NCBI GenBank assembly: GCA_016716505.1
Contig: JADJWF010000011.1
Location: 620,001-684,000 of the forward strand
Origin: Verrucomicrobiota bacterium
GTDB taxonomy: Bacteria > Verrucomicrobiota > Verrucomicrobiia > Limisphaerales > J093
DNA: 64,000 nt
Direction: 5' to 3'
Shown here: piece after piece, positions 8,807-17,461 of the stretch
How the letters are laid out: each line of letters begins with the position of its first letter
Position numbering within the stretch: position 1 is the first letter of the stretch
Program-made: the position numbers and the translations under genes
The notes under the pieces: model-generated
The model's database searches: none
What the model was told of the DNA's origin: nothing
The model's input: the letters and a program-made list of their open reading frames with translations, nothing else

Positions 8807-11800
8807 CTACCGTTCAAGCTCGGCAAGATGAGTGTTCGCGCTTGGTAACCCCTCTAAACTCATCTGATCAATCAACGCAAGCGCCCGCGTTCGAAGCTCC
8901 CTTGATGGCAGTTGGGCATAGGCAGTGAAGACAAGTTTCCCAATGGTGTGCTCGTCCGCGGCAAGCGAGGTGCGGATGTCCCTGGCCCCCTCGGCACACC
9001 GGGAGGTGAAGATCTCGCAAACATCCAGGGTGATGTCTGGCACTTGGCGCCTGGTGTCTTCCAGAGCGTGCAGCAGGAAGGTCGGTTCATCGGCAAATGC
9101 AGGGCTGGCGAGGAAGCTCCGAATCAGCGATTCGTAATCCGCGAGCGGCGTGTCCGGCGAATGCCAGAGGTGCCAGAAGCATCTTGCTGCCTGGGTGCGG
9201 ACCGCTTTGCTGGCGTCGTGGAAGAGCCGGAGCAACACCAATTCACACCACACGCGGCAAGCCGGGTGCAGGAAGTTGCTCTCGGCGACTTCGCACGCAC
9301 CGAGCCTGCATGGTTCCGCGCCGGAAAGCGCTGCTTCGGCAAGCGAGTCCGCCGCCTCATGGTAAAGCCGGGCCAGGCAGGCAAGGATGCCGCCCTGCTT
9401 CTTCACTTCATCCCAGGAAGAACGCAGCATCCGCTCGATCGTCGGGGCAAAATGTTGAAAGTGCGCCGGCAGTGCGGCTCGGATGAAATCGCGCACGCAG
9501 GCTGTGCCCAAAAGCCGTTCGTCTGCCTCCAAGAGCCGGTCCACCAGCCGAAGCGCCAATGGCGTATTGTGTCGGGCGACGGCAAACAGCGTCGAGGCTA
9601 CCACCGCCCGCACAGCCAGACTGGGATCGGCTACGAGTGTTTCCAGCGAACCAGAAAAGTCCTCCAAATATCTTGCGTTGCAGTTGATGAGATTCCGAAT
9701 CGCTTCGGCGGCACGACCACGCACGGTGTTGATGCCGTGGGTGAGAATATCGCCGCCGTAGTATGGGCGTTCACCATCCCAAAGCTCTGTTTCCGAATCC
9801 GAATGCTTTGCCATGTTGCGGATGAACTGAACCGCATCTTCGGGAAGCTGTATATCCACCATCTCGCCGAGCAAGTCCAAGGCGGCGCACAGGCAGGCCT
9901 TGTCGCGGCTGCCAAACACTCGCCGCGCCACATCTAGCCTAGATGCGGCCGAAGCCTCGGTTTCCTTCAAACCGTAAAGCACGTTCACGAAGAAGCTTGG
10001 GTGCGTTTGCTGGGGAAAACGCAGGGCAAGTCTGGCAAATCGCTCGGGCTCTTTTTTGACAAACTCCTGCAGCATGGCTGCGAGTTCCTCAGGGCCGCCT
10101 CGCTCAGGATGCTTGATGTCCCAGCGTCGCCCGACGGCAGAATACTTGGCGATGGCGCGCAGCCACTGCTCGTCCGTCATGTGCTGTGCCCACTTCTGGG
10201 GAATCGGCGAAACCACCGTGTAGGTTCGGATGCCCTGCGGTGGTCCATCTGGTTTGTGAAACTTGGCCTGCCACTGGGCAATCTGGGCATTAGCATGGGC
10301 ACTCCTCCGCTGGGCGGCGAGAGCCGAAGCGAGATTGAAAGCCGCGTGGCCACGGCCGCGCATCCCTTCTCTCGTTCGTTCCCACTTTGGAACGAAGCCC
10401 AGAACGGTTGCTTCCACGGCACGAAAGGTTGCCTCGGGGCAATGTGGAGAACACTTCTCGATTACCAGGCGGGAAAGCCAGAACTCGTTGTCCGAATAGC
10501 CACAAAACAATCGTTCCGGCTCGACAGCAAGCAATGCCAGCGCCTCATCCGCAAAGGCTACCGGGCAGGAGAGGTAGGCGCTCATCAGCAGATGGTTCGC
10601 GGTGTATAGTCTCGCTGCCCGTAATTGGCCGATAAAGGGACGCAAAGCGTCGGGCGATTGCTGGCCGACGAGTTCCAGTGCCGTTTCGCACGCGCCAACC
10701 AGCGCCCGCGACATGCTGAGGTGCTCGTTCCGAATCAAGAGCGGCCACACGCGATCACGCGCAAGCCCCTCTTCGACGTCATACTTGAAGGCTTCGGCAG
10801 CACGGATGATAGCGGGCAGGACATGTTCCAGGAACGCTGCCGGGGCTTTCCTCGCGCTCGTGAACAAGTCCTGCACCCCGAAGTCGTCATCGAGCCGAGA
10901 CCACGGAGGCTCCTGTCGTTCCGTGGCTGACTTGGCAGCCGCAATCCGCCGGTCCAGCCAGTGGGCGGCCAGTTCCGCGCACCATGCAGGACGTTCTTGC
11001 GCGAAGCCGTGCAACATGGACCACAAAGTGCCGTTGGAAGCGAACCGGTCTCGGGCGTCGTCCAGCGTTCCATCATCCAGCAGCCGCAGAAACAGGTCGA
11101 AGTAGCGGCGGCTTTTGCCAAGGTGTCGTCCTTCCATGATGAAGCGCAGCCGGGGTTTCCAATCAGCACCGCTGGTAACGAAAGGTTCCAGCAGTTCAGC
11201 CACGCGCTTGGCGTGCTGGTCAGCCTGCCCGCGTAGATACAGACACATCGTGTCCAGCAGCCCTGCCTCGTCCGACTGCAACCACCGCTGCAAGAGGCCT
11301 AGGCGATCAGCAACACAGAACAAAGTGCGGGAAGCGAAGAACGCGTCGAATACCCTTGAAGCGAGGCGGTCGGGATTTGGTTTGCTGGCTCGGCGGCAGG
11401 CCGTTTCAGACTCAATCCACGGCATCAGGGTTTGGAGTTCCTCATCGCGCGGCTCGGGATGCGCCGCGATCAGTTCGACTGTAAGCAGCTTCAAATGCGG
11501 GCGAACCCGGTCGCTTCGGAGCAGGTGACCAACGCTTTCGAGGTAGGCGTTGAAATCATCATCCCGGAGGAACGCCAGCACCTGCCGAAGCTGTGCCCGT
11601 CGGAAAAGGTGCTGATCATCGCCTTCGAGGAAACGGACAAAGTCCCGCCCGCCATTTGGCTGGGTGCGCGCAAAGCAATAGTCAAAGAACGTCTCGTGGC
11701 CGAAACCGTAACGTGGACCGTCCCGTGTCAAAACGCCCTCCGACACCATTCGATCGAGAAACTCCAGCGGGAAACTGTCCATCGTGGTCACCGGCACGGA

Positions 11801-13321
11801 CAGTTCCTGACGTTCGCTCATGGTGGTGACGAGTTGGCAGATGGCCGGCAGCCAGTGGGCGTCGAATTCTGGACGTTGAGTCGCCACGGCTTTGCGCTTG
11901 GCATCCCAGTAGGCGTCACAAAGCTCTTTTGCGGTCGTAAACCGGTTCTGAGCCCGGGCCAAACCGGCGCCGACATACAGGGCAAGATTCTGTGGCAGGC
12001 GCAGCATGGCCTGTTGATGCGGCGTCAGCCTGGAGAGGTCGCCGCCTTCCCTGGCCAGCACGGCCTGAACCTCGTCTGCGGTGAATTCGGCCAGTTGAAT
12101 TGGGTTCTGGTCCTTCGGCAGAAGCTGTTTGAGCCGGTGGTCGTGCTCGAAATCGAACTTCCGGCAGGCCATGACAAGATGAATCTTGGCGCGCGCGCGA
12201 AGGCCAAGCACTTCATCGCGAAGCGCGGCGACGGTGTCGAAAAAGTCCGGGTGCCGCCCCGATGTGGCGCTCACACAGTCAACCTGATCCACCACAAGCG
12301 CCATGGTCTGCCCGGGATAATTGTCCGCGAGCACCAGTGCGGGCGACTCCCCAAGCCCCAATTTTTTCCCCAGCTCGATGGTCGTGGCGACCGGCTCAAT
12401 GCGGTCCAGCCGGAAGGCGAGCACGGGCACACCCGCTGCCTGTAATCCCTCGACGATCTGGCACAAGCAAGCGCTCTTCCCTCCGCCTGCCGCACTGGTG
12501 ATGAGGATGTCCAGCGCTGTGGAGTTGCTTTGGAGCTCGGCAACAAGGTCGCTGGCCACTGCCCGGCGGATGGCAGTGCCGCAAATGAACTTTGCGCGCT
12601 GACCTGCGACGTATGTCCGCGTGATCGCCAAGATCTGGTCCCTTGCCTCGGAAGAAGACGCGCGTCGTCGGGTGATGCCGCGACTCTGCAGGTGCCGTTC
12701 GATGTCTGCCGCCGTGAGCGTTTCATGGTCGCTGTGCAGATACAGGTCTCGCAAGATGGCCATGGTGGTCTGCCACGGCCCCTGGAAGGTCGAACCGAGG
12801 ACACGGCCAAGTTCCATTTCCAAGGTAACCTCATCCGCGCTCCTCACCGTTACTGCGCGAAGGAAGTCGAACACTTCTTCCTCCTCCGGTGAACTCAGGT
12901 GTCGCCTGAGTTCTGCAAACTGCTCATTTCGCTTCTTGCTCAGAAAGTGTTCTTGGAACTCGGCAAACGACTGAGCCGCACGCGAGTTCTCCGTGAGTTG
13001 CTTCAATTCCGGCGCACTGGAGACCGATGCAAACACGCAGCGATCGCCGGCGCGAAATTTGTTAAAAAAGAACACAAGGACTGCCTTCAGCGCATGGATA
13101 GACCAGGTGGCATTGCTGGTCGTCTGCCGCTTGACCTGCCAGTGCTCTCGAACCCGTCCACGCACGACGTAAAATTCCGCCCCATCATCGCCCGGATTTT
13201 CGATTCGGATTTCCGAGGCCTCGCCATTCAGAACGGCAAGGAAAGCATCAACTCCCCACAGCGCCTCATGAACGAGGCCTGCCTTGTCGGCTGCACCACC
13301 GGGATGTGTGCTCAGTGCCAT
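8807..13321 (-). CDS. Giant STAND-like P-loop NTPase with N-terminal PD-(D/E)XK/Cap4-like nuclease domain (putative antiphage defence)
   Basis: 1504 aa. The N-terminal ~100 residues (GLVHEALWGVDAFLAVL, then IENPGDD at 40-46 and WQVKRQ at 61-66) have the helix, acidic pair and QxK order of Cap4/DUF4297-type nucleases; D46 and K64 are the candidate active residues. A P-loop ATPase follows: a Walker A-like SAAGGGKS at 276-283 (first Gly replaced by Ser), Walker B LVVDQVD at 342-348, and a sensor-like strand HLVMACRKFD at 381-390. At 540-552, GFGHETFFDYCFAR matches the winged-helix/helical end often seen in STAND ATPases. The remaining ~950 residues are alpha-helical, HEAT/TPR-like in texture, as expected of a target-sensing arm. 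Size and order resemble AVAST (Avs) proteins. It converges on ppdK and lies 109 bp downstream of vapC. Defence role is inference; domain detection is by eye. Confidence 0.7.
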   Translation of the reverse strand: MALSTHPGGAADKAGLVHEALWGVDAFLAVLNGEASEIRIENPGDDGAEFYVVRGRVREHWQVKRQTTSNATWSIHALKAVLVFFFNKFRAGDRCVFASVSSAPELKQLTENSRAAQSFAEFQEHFLSKKRNEQFAELRRHLSSPEEEEVFDFLRAVTVRSADEVTLEMELGRVLGSTFQGPWQTTMAILRDLYLHSDHETLTAADIERHLQSRGITRRRASSSEARDQILAITRTYVAGQRAKFICGTAIRRAVASDLVAELQSNSTALDILITSAAGGGKSACLCQIVEGLQAAGVPVLAFRLDRIEPVATTIELGKKLGLGESPALVLADNYPGQTMALVVDQVDCVSATSGRHPDFFDTVAALRDEVLGLRARAKIHLVMACRKFDFEHDHRLKQLLPKDQNPIQLAEFTADEVQAVLAREGGDLSRLTPHQQAMLRLPQNLALYVGAGLARAQNRFTTAKELCDAYWDAKRKAVATQRPEFDAHWLPAICQLVTTMSERQELSVPVTTMDSFPLEFLDRMVSEGVLTRDGPRYGFGHETFFDYCFARTQPNGGRDFVRFLEGDDQHLFRRAQLRQVLAFLRDDDFNAYLESVGHLLRSDRVRPHLKLLTVELIAAHPEPRDEELQTLMPWIESETACRRASKPNPDRLASRVFDAFFASRTLFCVADRLGLLQRWLQSDEAGLLDTMCLYLRGQADQHAKRVAELLEPFVTSGADWKPRLRFIMEGRHLGKSRRYFDLFLRLLDDGTLDDARDRFASNGTLWSMLHGFAQERPAWCAELAAHWLDRRIAAAKSATERQEPPWSRLDDDFGVQDLFTSARKAPAAFLEHVLPAIIRAAEAFKYDVEEGLARDRVWPLLIRNEHLSMSRALVGACETALELVGQQSPDALRPFIGQLRAARLYTANHLLMSAYLSCPVAFADEALALLAVEPERLFCGYSDNEFWLSRLVIEKCSPHCPEATFRAVEATVLGFVPKWERTREGMRGRGHAAFNLASALAAQRRSAHANAQIAQWQAKFHKPDGPPQGIRTYTVVSPIPQKWAQHMTDEQWLRAIAKYSAVGRRWDIKHPERGGPEELAAMLQEFVKKEPERFARLALRFPQQTHPSFFVNVLYGLKETEASAASRLDVARRVFGSRDKACLCAALDLLGEMVDIQLPEDAVQFIRNMAKHSDSETELWDGERPYYGGDILTHGINTVRGRAAEAIRNLINCNARYLEDFSGSLETLVADPSLAVRAVVASTLFAVARHNTPLALRLVDRLLEADERLLGTACVRDFIRAALPAHFQHFAPTIERMLRSSWDEVKKQGGILACLARLYHEAADSLAEAALSGAEPCRLGACEVAESNFLHPACRVWCELVLLRLFHDASKAVRTQAARCFWHLWHSPDTPLADYESLIRSFLASPAFADEPTFLLHALEDTRRQVPDITLDVCEIFTSRCAEGARDIRTSLAADEHTIGKLVFTAYAQLPSRELRTRALALIDQMSLEGLPSANTHLAELER

Positions 13322-13430
13322 CGTTCAGGTATTCTCAACCGTATTGAAATTTGGAAGCACCCGTTCGGCCGTCATCTGCGTAATTGTTAGCCAGCTCTTG
13401 GGGAGGGCCATAGAGGCCGGGTCACTTGCT

Positions 13431-13826
13431 TCAGCAAATGGTCGGGACATGCGGGTAGCCAATGAGCTTCCCATCCGTGGTTACCAGCGTGAGGCGTTCG
13501 TGCCGTGCGGTGGCGATCAGGACTCGATCCGCCGGGTCGCGGTGAATCGGCGGTGGCAGGCTGTAGGCTTCGGCCAGGATTTCGGCGGTGACCGGCAGGC
13601 AGGTCCATGCCGTGCGCTTCAACAGAGCATCCCACCAAGCCCGCCAATGCTGCTTGAGGGTAATTCTTCCGCGCTCCTGAAGACAGGCGAGCTCAGCCAC
13701 TGAAATCGCCGAGACAAAGACTTCGCCCGGAGGGGCCGCGTCAATCAACTTGAGTGTTGCCTGCGACAGGTCGGCGGTGTTCTCCGCGATGAACAGGATG
13801 GCGCAGGTGTCCAGCAGGTAAGGCAT
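13431..13826 (-). CDS. vapC: PIN-domain ribonuclease toxin (VapC family)
   Basis: 131 aa, normal length for VapC. The acidic PIN residues are present: D6 in LLDTCAILF, E45 in SVAELACL, D97 and D100 in DPADRVLIATA, and D118 in TTDGKL. These bind Mg2+ for cleavage of RNA, in most VapCs a specific tRNA or rRNA site. The Phd-family antitoxin gene ends 7 bp upstream on the same strand, the usual antitoxin-first order. The pair lies between the STAND gene and the duplicated ppdK fragment, so it may stabilise the inserted segment. Confidence 0.85.
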   Translation of the reverse strand: MPYLLDTCAILFIAENTADLSQATLKLIDAAPPGEVFVSAISVAELACLQERGRITLKQHWRAWWDALLKRTAWTCLPVTAEILAEAYSLPPPIHRDPADRVLIATARHERLTLVTTDGKLIGYPHVPTIC

Positions 13827-13833
13827 GGTGTCC

Positions 13834-14082
13834 TCACTTCAGCATTTCCCAGTCGTTTTCGGGGATGCACGGTTCGGTGAGGTCGCCATGGATTCGCACC
13901 GTGCCCTTCATGCAGCCCACGACGCTTTGTTGCGCTTTCCGGGCCGCGGGCTTGCGGATCGGTTCGAGCCGAGCCAGTGGGACATTGCGCCGACAGACGA
14001 TCACTTCACCGCCCTGTTCCACCAGCGCCAGCAGTTCCGAGAACCGGTCTTTGAACTCAGCAACATTGACGGTCTTGCTCAT
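13834..14082 (-). CDS. Phd/YefM-type antitoxin partner of the PIN toxin
   Basis: 82 aa from the ATG at 14082. The N-terminus (SKTVNVAEFKDRFSELLALV, then a GGEVIV strand and RRNVPLARLEP) is the Phd/YefM DNA-binding fold that represses its own operon. The C-terminal half (about residues 45-82, ending PENDWEM) is where such antitoxins wrap their toxin. A longer open frame runs upstream to 14616, but it is antisense to the ppdK fragment and is not real coding. The start lies only 59 bp from the ppdK junction, so the promoter must be in or near that fragment. Confidence 0.85.
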   Translation of the reverse strand: MSKTVNVAEFKDRFSELLALVEQGGEVIVCRRNVPLARLEPIRKPAARKAQQSVVGCMKGTVRIHGDLTEPCIPENDWEMLK

Positions 14083-14140
14083 GGCCAGGAACATGGCCAA
14101 CTTCCCGGCCAAAGGCAAGGTCGGGCGGGAGCCGCCGTGA

Positions 14141-14733
14141 AGGCCGCCGCCGAGGTGCAGAAAGCCGGCATCAAAGTCCGGCCCGAGGTGATGATTCCGC
14201 TGGTGGGATTCAAGAAGGAACTCGACCTCCAAGCGGAACTGGTTCACCGCGTCGCCAAGGAAGTCATGGCCGAGCAGAAGGTGAAGCTCAACTACCTGGT
14301 CGGCACCATGATCGAAGTCCCGCGCGGCGCCCTCACCGCCGACGAGATCGCGCAGACCGCCGAGTTCTTCAGCTTCGGCACCAACGACCTCACCCAGACC
14401 TGCCTGGGCATGAGCCGCGACGACTCCGGCAGCTTCCTGCCGCCGTATGCGGAACTGGAAATCTGCAAGACCAACCCGTTCGCCTCGATTGACCAGACGG
14501 GCGTGGGCCAGTTGATGAAGATCGCGGTGGAGAAGGGCCGCCAGACCCGTCCGGACATCAAGCTGGGCATCTGCGGCGAACACGGTGGCGACCCGAACTC
14601 GGTGAAATTCTGCCACAAGATCGGACTGACCTACGTGAGCTGCTCACCGTTCCGCGTCCCGGTGGCCCGCCTCGCCGTCGCGCAAGCCGCGCTGGAAGAG
14701 GAAGCCGCCAAGAAACCGGCGAAGAAGAAGTAA
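14141..14733 (+). pseudogene. Truncated second copy of the ppdK 3' end
   Basis: Encodes only the last ~195 residues of the PEP/pyruvate barrel, from AAEVQKAGIKVRPEV to the Lys-rich C-terminus, with the catalytic GICGEHGGDP intact. It has no start of its own; an open frame happens to run in from the left. Protein identity to the full gene is near complete (one Ala/Val change and loss of three residues, ATK, from the tail), while DNA differs at about 36 sites. The fragment therefore came from, or until recently was, a functional ppdK. Its codon choices (CTC, ACC, GCC) look more like the upstream body of the intact gene than copy 1 does. Confidence 0.9.
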
Positions 14734-14747
14734 CCGTCTGCTCGTAG

Positions 14748-14767
14748 CCGCGAACGTAAGTTCGCGG
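14748..14767. repeat. Short palindrome (REP-like) after the ppdK fragment
   Basis: CCGCGAAC-GTAA-GTTCGCGG, a perfect 8-bp stem with a 4-base loop, embedded in CGTAG...GACTGA. The first ppdK copy has a different palindrome in the equivalent place, so these small elements seem to have been inserted separately between stop codon and terminator. Confidence 0.6.
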
Positions 14768-14776
14768 ACTGAATGT

Positions 14777-14809
14777 AAAGCCGCTCCGGGCAGCCGGAGC
14801 GGCTTTTTC
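14777..14809 (+). terminator. Rho-independent terminator after the ppdK fragment; intron insertion site
   Basis: A perfect 13-bp stem (AAAGCCGCTCCGG / CCGGAGCGGCTTT) with a GCAG loop, ending in TTTTTC. It is the diverged counterpart of the terminator at 8763. The group II intron begins at the next base (14810), so this hairpin is its 5' exon. Confidence 0.85.
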
Positions 14810-15464
14810 GTGCGCCCTGCCGGGCGCACACACTTGGGGGTTCAAGTCCCCCGCACGCCCGACCAAGGGAAGGGCTAGTCGGACGGCAAGGGCGTCCGCC
14901 GTGAGGCGGGGTCGGAAGGAAGCCGCCAGCAAAACGCTACCGTGATGAACAAGAGCCGCAGACGAGGTACTGCGATGGAGATGAGGCGGCCCATATCGCT
15001 GAAGTTCGAAGCTCGTCCGGAAGGTCGTGGTGGAGATGCGGCGCGGATGAGCGGGGAGGTGGGGGAGCATGACCCGGGGAGACCTCGAACGCTGCCTCCG
15101 TCGCTACCGCCGTCGCGAGGCGGCGGGAGGGCGGGCGAGGAGTCAGCCGAGGGCATAGTCGGCCTGGCGACGCGCGGAAGGCCCGAAGGAAGAACGGGGC
15201 GGTTCGCCGGTCGGATGGAGGAGCACTGGAGACGCAGACCTGCGGGGGGGCGGAGCGGCGGAGCTGGACCTGTGGTGGAGCGGGCGGAGCCTGCGAGAAC
15301 GCGGGGTCGGAAGCGCGTCGAGGGTCACGATCAAGACCGAGTCGAAGAATGCCGCAGGCAGAATAGGCCTCGACACCCACGTTGCCTTCCAACCGCCGCG
15401 ATACGGGACCGTACGTCCGGCGGTGTGGGGGGGAGGGCGGGGGTAACCCCGCCTCCTACCCGAT
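14810..15464 (+). mobile_element. Compact group II intron (terminator-targeting, class C-like), reverse transcriptase lost
   Basis: The 5' end GTGCGCCC matches the group II GUGYG consensus, and the 3' end ...CCTACCCGAT matches bacterial intron ends. Early domain I carries a GGGGG-TTCAAGT-CCCCC hairpin (14836-14852). Near 15140-15190, AGTCAGCCGAGGGCATAGTC and GAAGGCCCGAAGGAAGAAC are the kind of sequence found just before the reverse-transcriptase start in complete introns. Domain V is a 33-nt hairpin (15392-15424: ACCGCCG/CGGCGGT outer stem). Domain VI (15432-15456) is followed by an unpaired A at 15458, seven bases from the 3' splice site, the expected branch point. Between about 15215 and 15390 only a stub remains where a ~1.3-kb reverse transcriptase would be. 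Insertion directly behind a terminator is the hallmark of class C introns. Confidence 0.75.
15392..15464 (+). ncRNA. Group II intron domains V and VI with 3' splice site
   Basis: Domain V: outer 7-bp stem ACCGCCG (15392-15398) with CGGCGGT (15418-15424), a small internal bulge, inner stem TACG/CGTA and a GGAC loop. Domain VI: GGAGG...CCTCC at 15432-15456, then TA-CCCGAT. This is the catalytic and branch-site part of the ribozyme and appears structurally intact. Confidence 0.75.
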
Positions 15465-15509
15465 TGCGCCCGGCGGGGCGCACGAAGGTCCAGTGTCACA
15501 AGTTCGCCG

Positions 15510-17440
15510 CGCCAGCCTGTGGCCGCGAACGGGAACGTCCGCGCCCCATGCGGCAGTCATACGGCCTGGGGCGGGGCGCGGACCTTCAGGTCCGCGGCCG
15601 GGCCCGCACTCCAACGCTCTCGGGCCAGCCAGTCCTGACCAAGTGCGAACTGCCCCGCCCCAACTCCTCGATCGGACGTACCGCCGACCTACCGGTCGGC
15701 ACTGGGGCCGGCTGGAAAGCCGGCGCTACGGGTGGCCGGCGCCTACAGCCCGCGTCGTGGCGCTGTCCAACAAAATCCTGAACCGCGTGCCGTTCAGCTT
15801 GGGCAACGGTTCGGACCCCACCTCGACCACCTACGCCCGGAACAACCTCGCCCGGAGCCTTCCCTGTGCGACTTCAGGTATTCCAGTGTCGGAATTTGGC
15901 CGAACTAGCCGCTCCGCCGCGGACGGGGACGTCCGTGCTCCAGGCGTCAGCCTTCGGCCGCGCCAGCCGGTGGCCGCGGACGTGAACGTCCGCGCTCCCA
16001 AGGGCGGTTATGCGTTCTCGACGGAGCGCGGCCCTTTAGGTCCGCGGCCGGGCCCGCACTTCAGCGCTCGGGCCGGCTGGTCGTGACCAACTGCGAACTG
16101 CCCCTCCCCAACTCCCGGATCAGACGTACCGCCGACCTCCGGGTCGGCACCGGGGCCGGCTGGAAAGCCGGCGCTACGGGTGGCCGGCACCTACCCCCGC
16201 GTCGTGGCCCTGACCCACAACGCCCTGAACCGCGTGCCGTTCAGCTTGGACCACGGCACGGACCCCACTCTGACCACCTACGCCCGGAACAACCGCTTCC
16301 GGATCCCTGCCAGCGTTGACTTCAGCAGATTCGGCGTCGGAAGTTGGCTGAACCTGCCGCTCTGCCGCGGACGGGGACGCCCGCGCTCCAGGCGTCAGCC
16401 TTCGGCCGCGCCAGCCGGTGGCCGCGGACGGGGACGTCCGCGCTCCCAAGGGCAGTCATGCGCTCTCGACGGAGCGCGGACCTTCAGGTCCGCGGCCGGG
16501 CCCGCACTCGAACGCTCGGGCCGGCCGATCTTGACCACTTGCAAACTACCTCGCCCCAACTCCTCGATCGGACGTACCGCCGACCTACCGGTCGGCACTG
16601 GGGCCGATAAGAATGTCGGCGCTACCAATGACCGGCAGCTACCCCCGTCGTGGCGCTGTCCAAGAACATCCTGAACCGCGTGCCGTTCAGCTTGGGCAAC
16701 GGTTCGGACACCACCCTGACCACCTACGCCGGGAACAGCCTCTTCCTGAGCCTTCCCTGCGCGACTTCAGGCTGTCCCGCGTCACAATCTGGCCGCGCCA
16801 GCCGGTGGCCGCGGACGGGAACGTCCGCGCCCCATGCGGCAGTCATACGGCCTGGGCGGAGCGCGGACCTTCAGGTCCGCGGCCGGGCCCGCACTCGAAC
16901 GCTCGGGCCGGCCGATCTTGACCACTTGCAAACTACCTCGCCCCAACTCCTCGATCGGACGTACCGCCGACCTACCGGTCGGCACTGGGGCCGGCTGGAA
17001 AGCCGGCGCTACGGGTGGCCGGCGCCTACCGCCCGCGTCGTGGCGCTGTCCAACAAAATCCCGAACCGCGTCCCGTTCAGCCCGGGCAACGGTTCGGACA
17101 CCACCCTGACCACGGACGCCCGGAACAACCGCTTCCGGATCCCCGCCAGCGTTGACTTCAGCAGATTCGGCGTCGGAAGTTGGCTGAACCTGCCGCTCTG
17201 CCGCGGACGTGGACGTCCGCGCTCCAGGCGGCAGTCATACGGCCTGAGCGGAGCGCGGACCTTCAGGTCCGCGGCCGGGCCCGCACTCCAACGCTCGGGC
17301 CGGCCAGTCCTGACCAACTGCGAACTGCCCCGCCCCAACTCCCGGACCGGACGCACCGCCGACCTACCGGTCGGCACTGGGGCCGACAAGAATGTCGGCG
17401 CTACGGGTGGCCGACACCTGCCGCCCGCGTCGGAAACGGA
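15510..17440. repeat. Composite tandem repeat array 1 (five units of about 390-450 bp)
   Basis: The palindrome GCGGACCTTCAGGTCCGC or a near match recurs at 15578, 16028, 16476, 16863 and 17255. Each unit also contains a GCGGACG..ACGTCCGC palindrome, a GCCGACCT..CGGTCGGC palindrome, and either GCCGGCTGGAAAGCCGGC or GCCGACAAGAATGTCGGC followed by GCTAC. Between the palindromes are decayed coding stretches: one reads LTNCELPRPNS-like, the other VALSNKILNRVPFSLGNG, then TTLTTYARNN-like. The palindromes break the coding frame in every unit. I interpret the array as an ancestral protein-repeat gene invaded by REP-like hairpins. No intact gene is present; the open frames here are by-products of the repeat. 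Confidence 0.8.
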
Positions 17441-17461
17441 AACGGGCAGTCCCACACAATG

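Larger units (their letters stand above)
8711..14140. mobile_element. Inserted segment carrying STAND ATPase and toxin-antitoxin genes between two ppdK 3' ends
   Basis: Between the two direct copies of the ppdK 3' end lie three minus-strand genes: a Phd-family antitoxin, a PIN toxin, and a 1504-aa nuclease-STAND protein. No integrase, transposase or obvious terminal inverted repeat is seen inside. The segment looks less GC-rich than its surroundings (one line counted by hand at about 9661-9720 is 52% G+C). The cargo is typical of defence islands. I infer that the segment, together with one of the ppdK ends, was acquired by recombination within ppdK; a chimeric assembly is the main alternative. 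Confidence 0.55.

Noticed and set aside
8711..14140. Classical integrase-type genomic island
   Set aside because: No integrase, excisionase or short exact att repeat is present; the flanks are long, diverged ppdK ends. Kept only as a recombination-type insert.
14835..14866. tRNA-like end: T-arm look-alike GGGGG-TTCAAGT-CCCCC followed by ...CGACCA
   Set aside because: The distance from the T stem to CCA is two bases too long for a tRNA and there are no D or anticodon arms. It fits as a domain I hairpin of the group II intron that starts at 14810.
15510..17440. CRISPR array
   Set aside because: Units are about 390-450 bp, internally palindromic and not separated by unique 30-40 bp spacers; no cas genes in the window.
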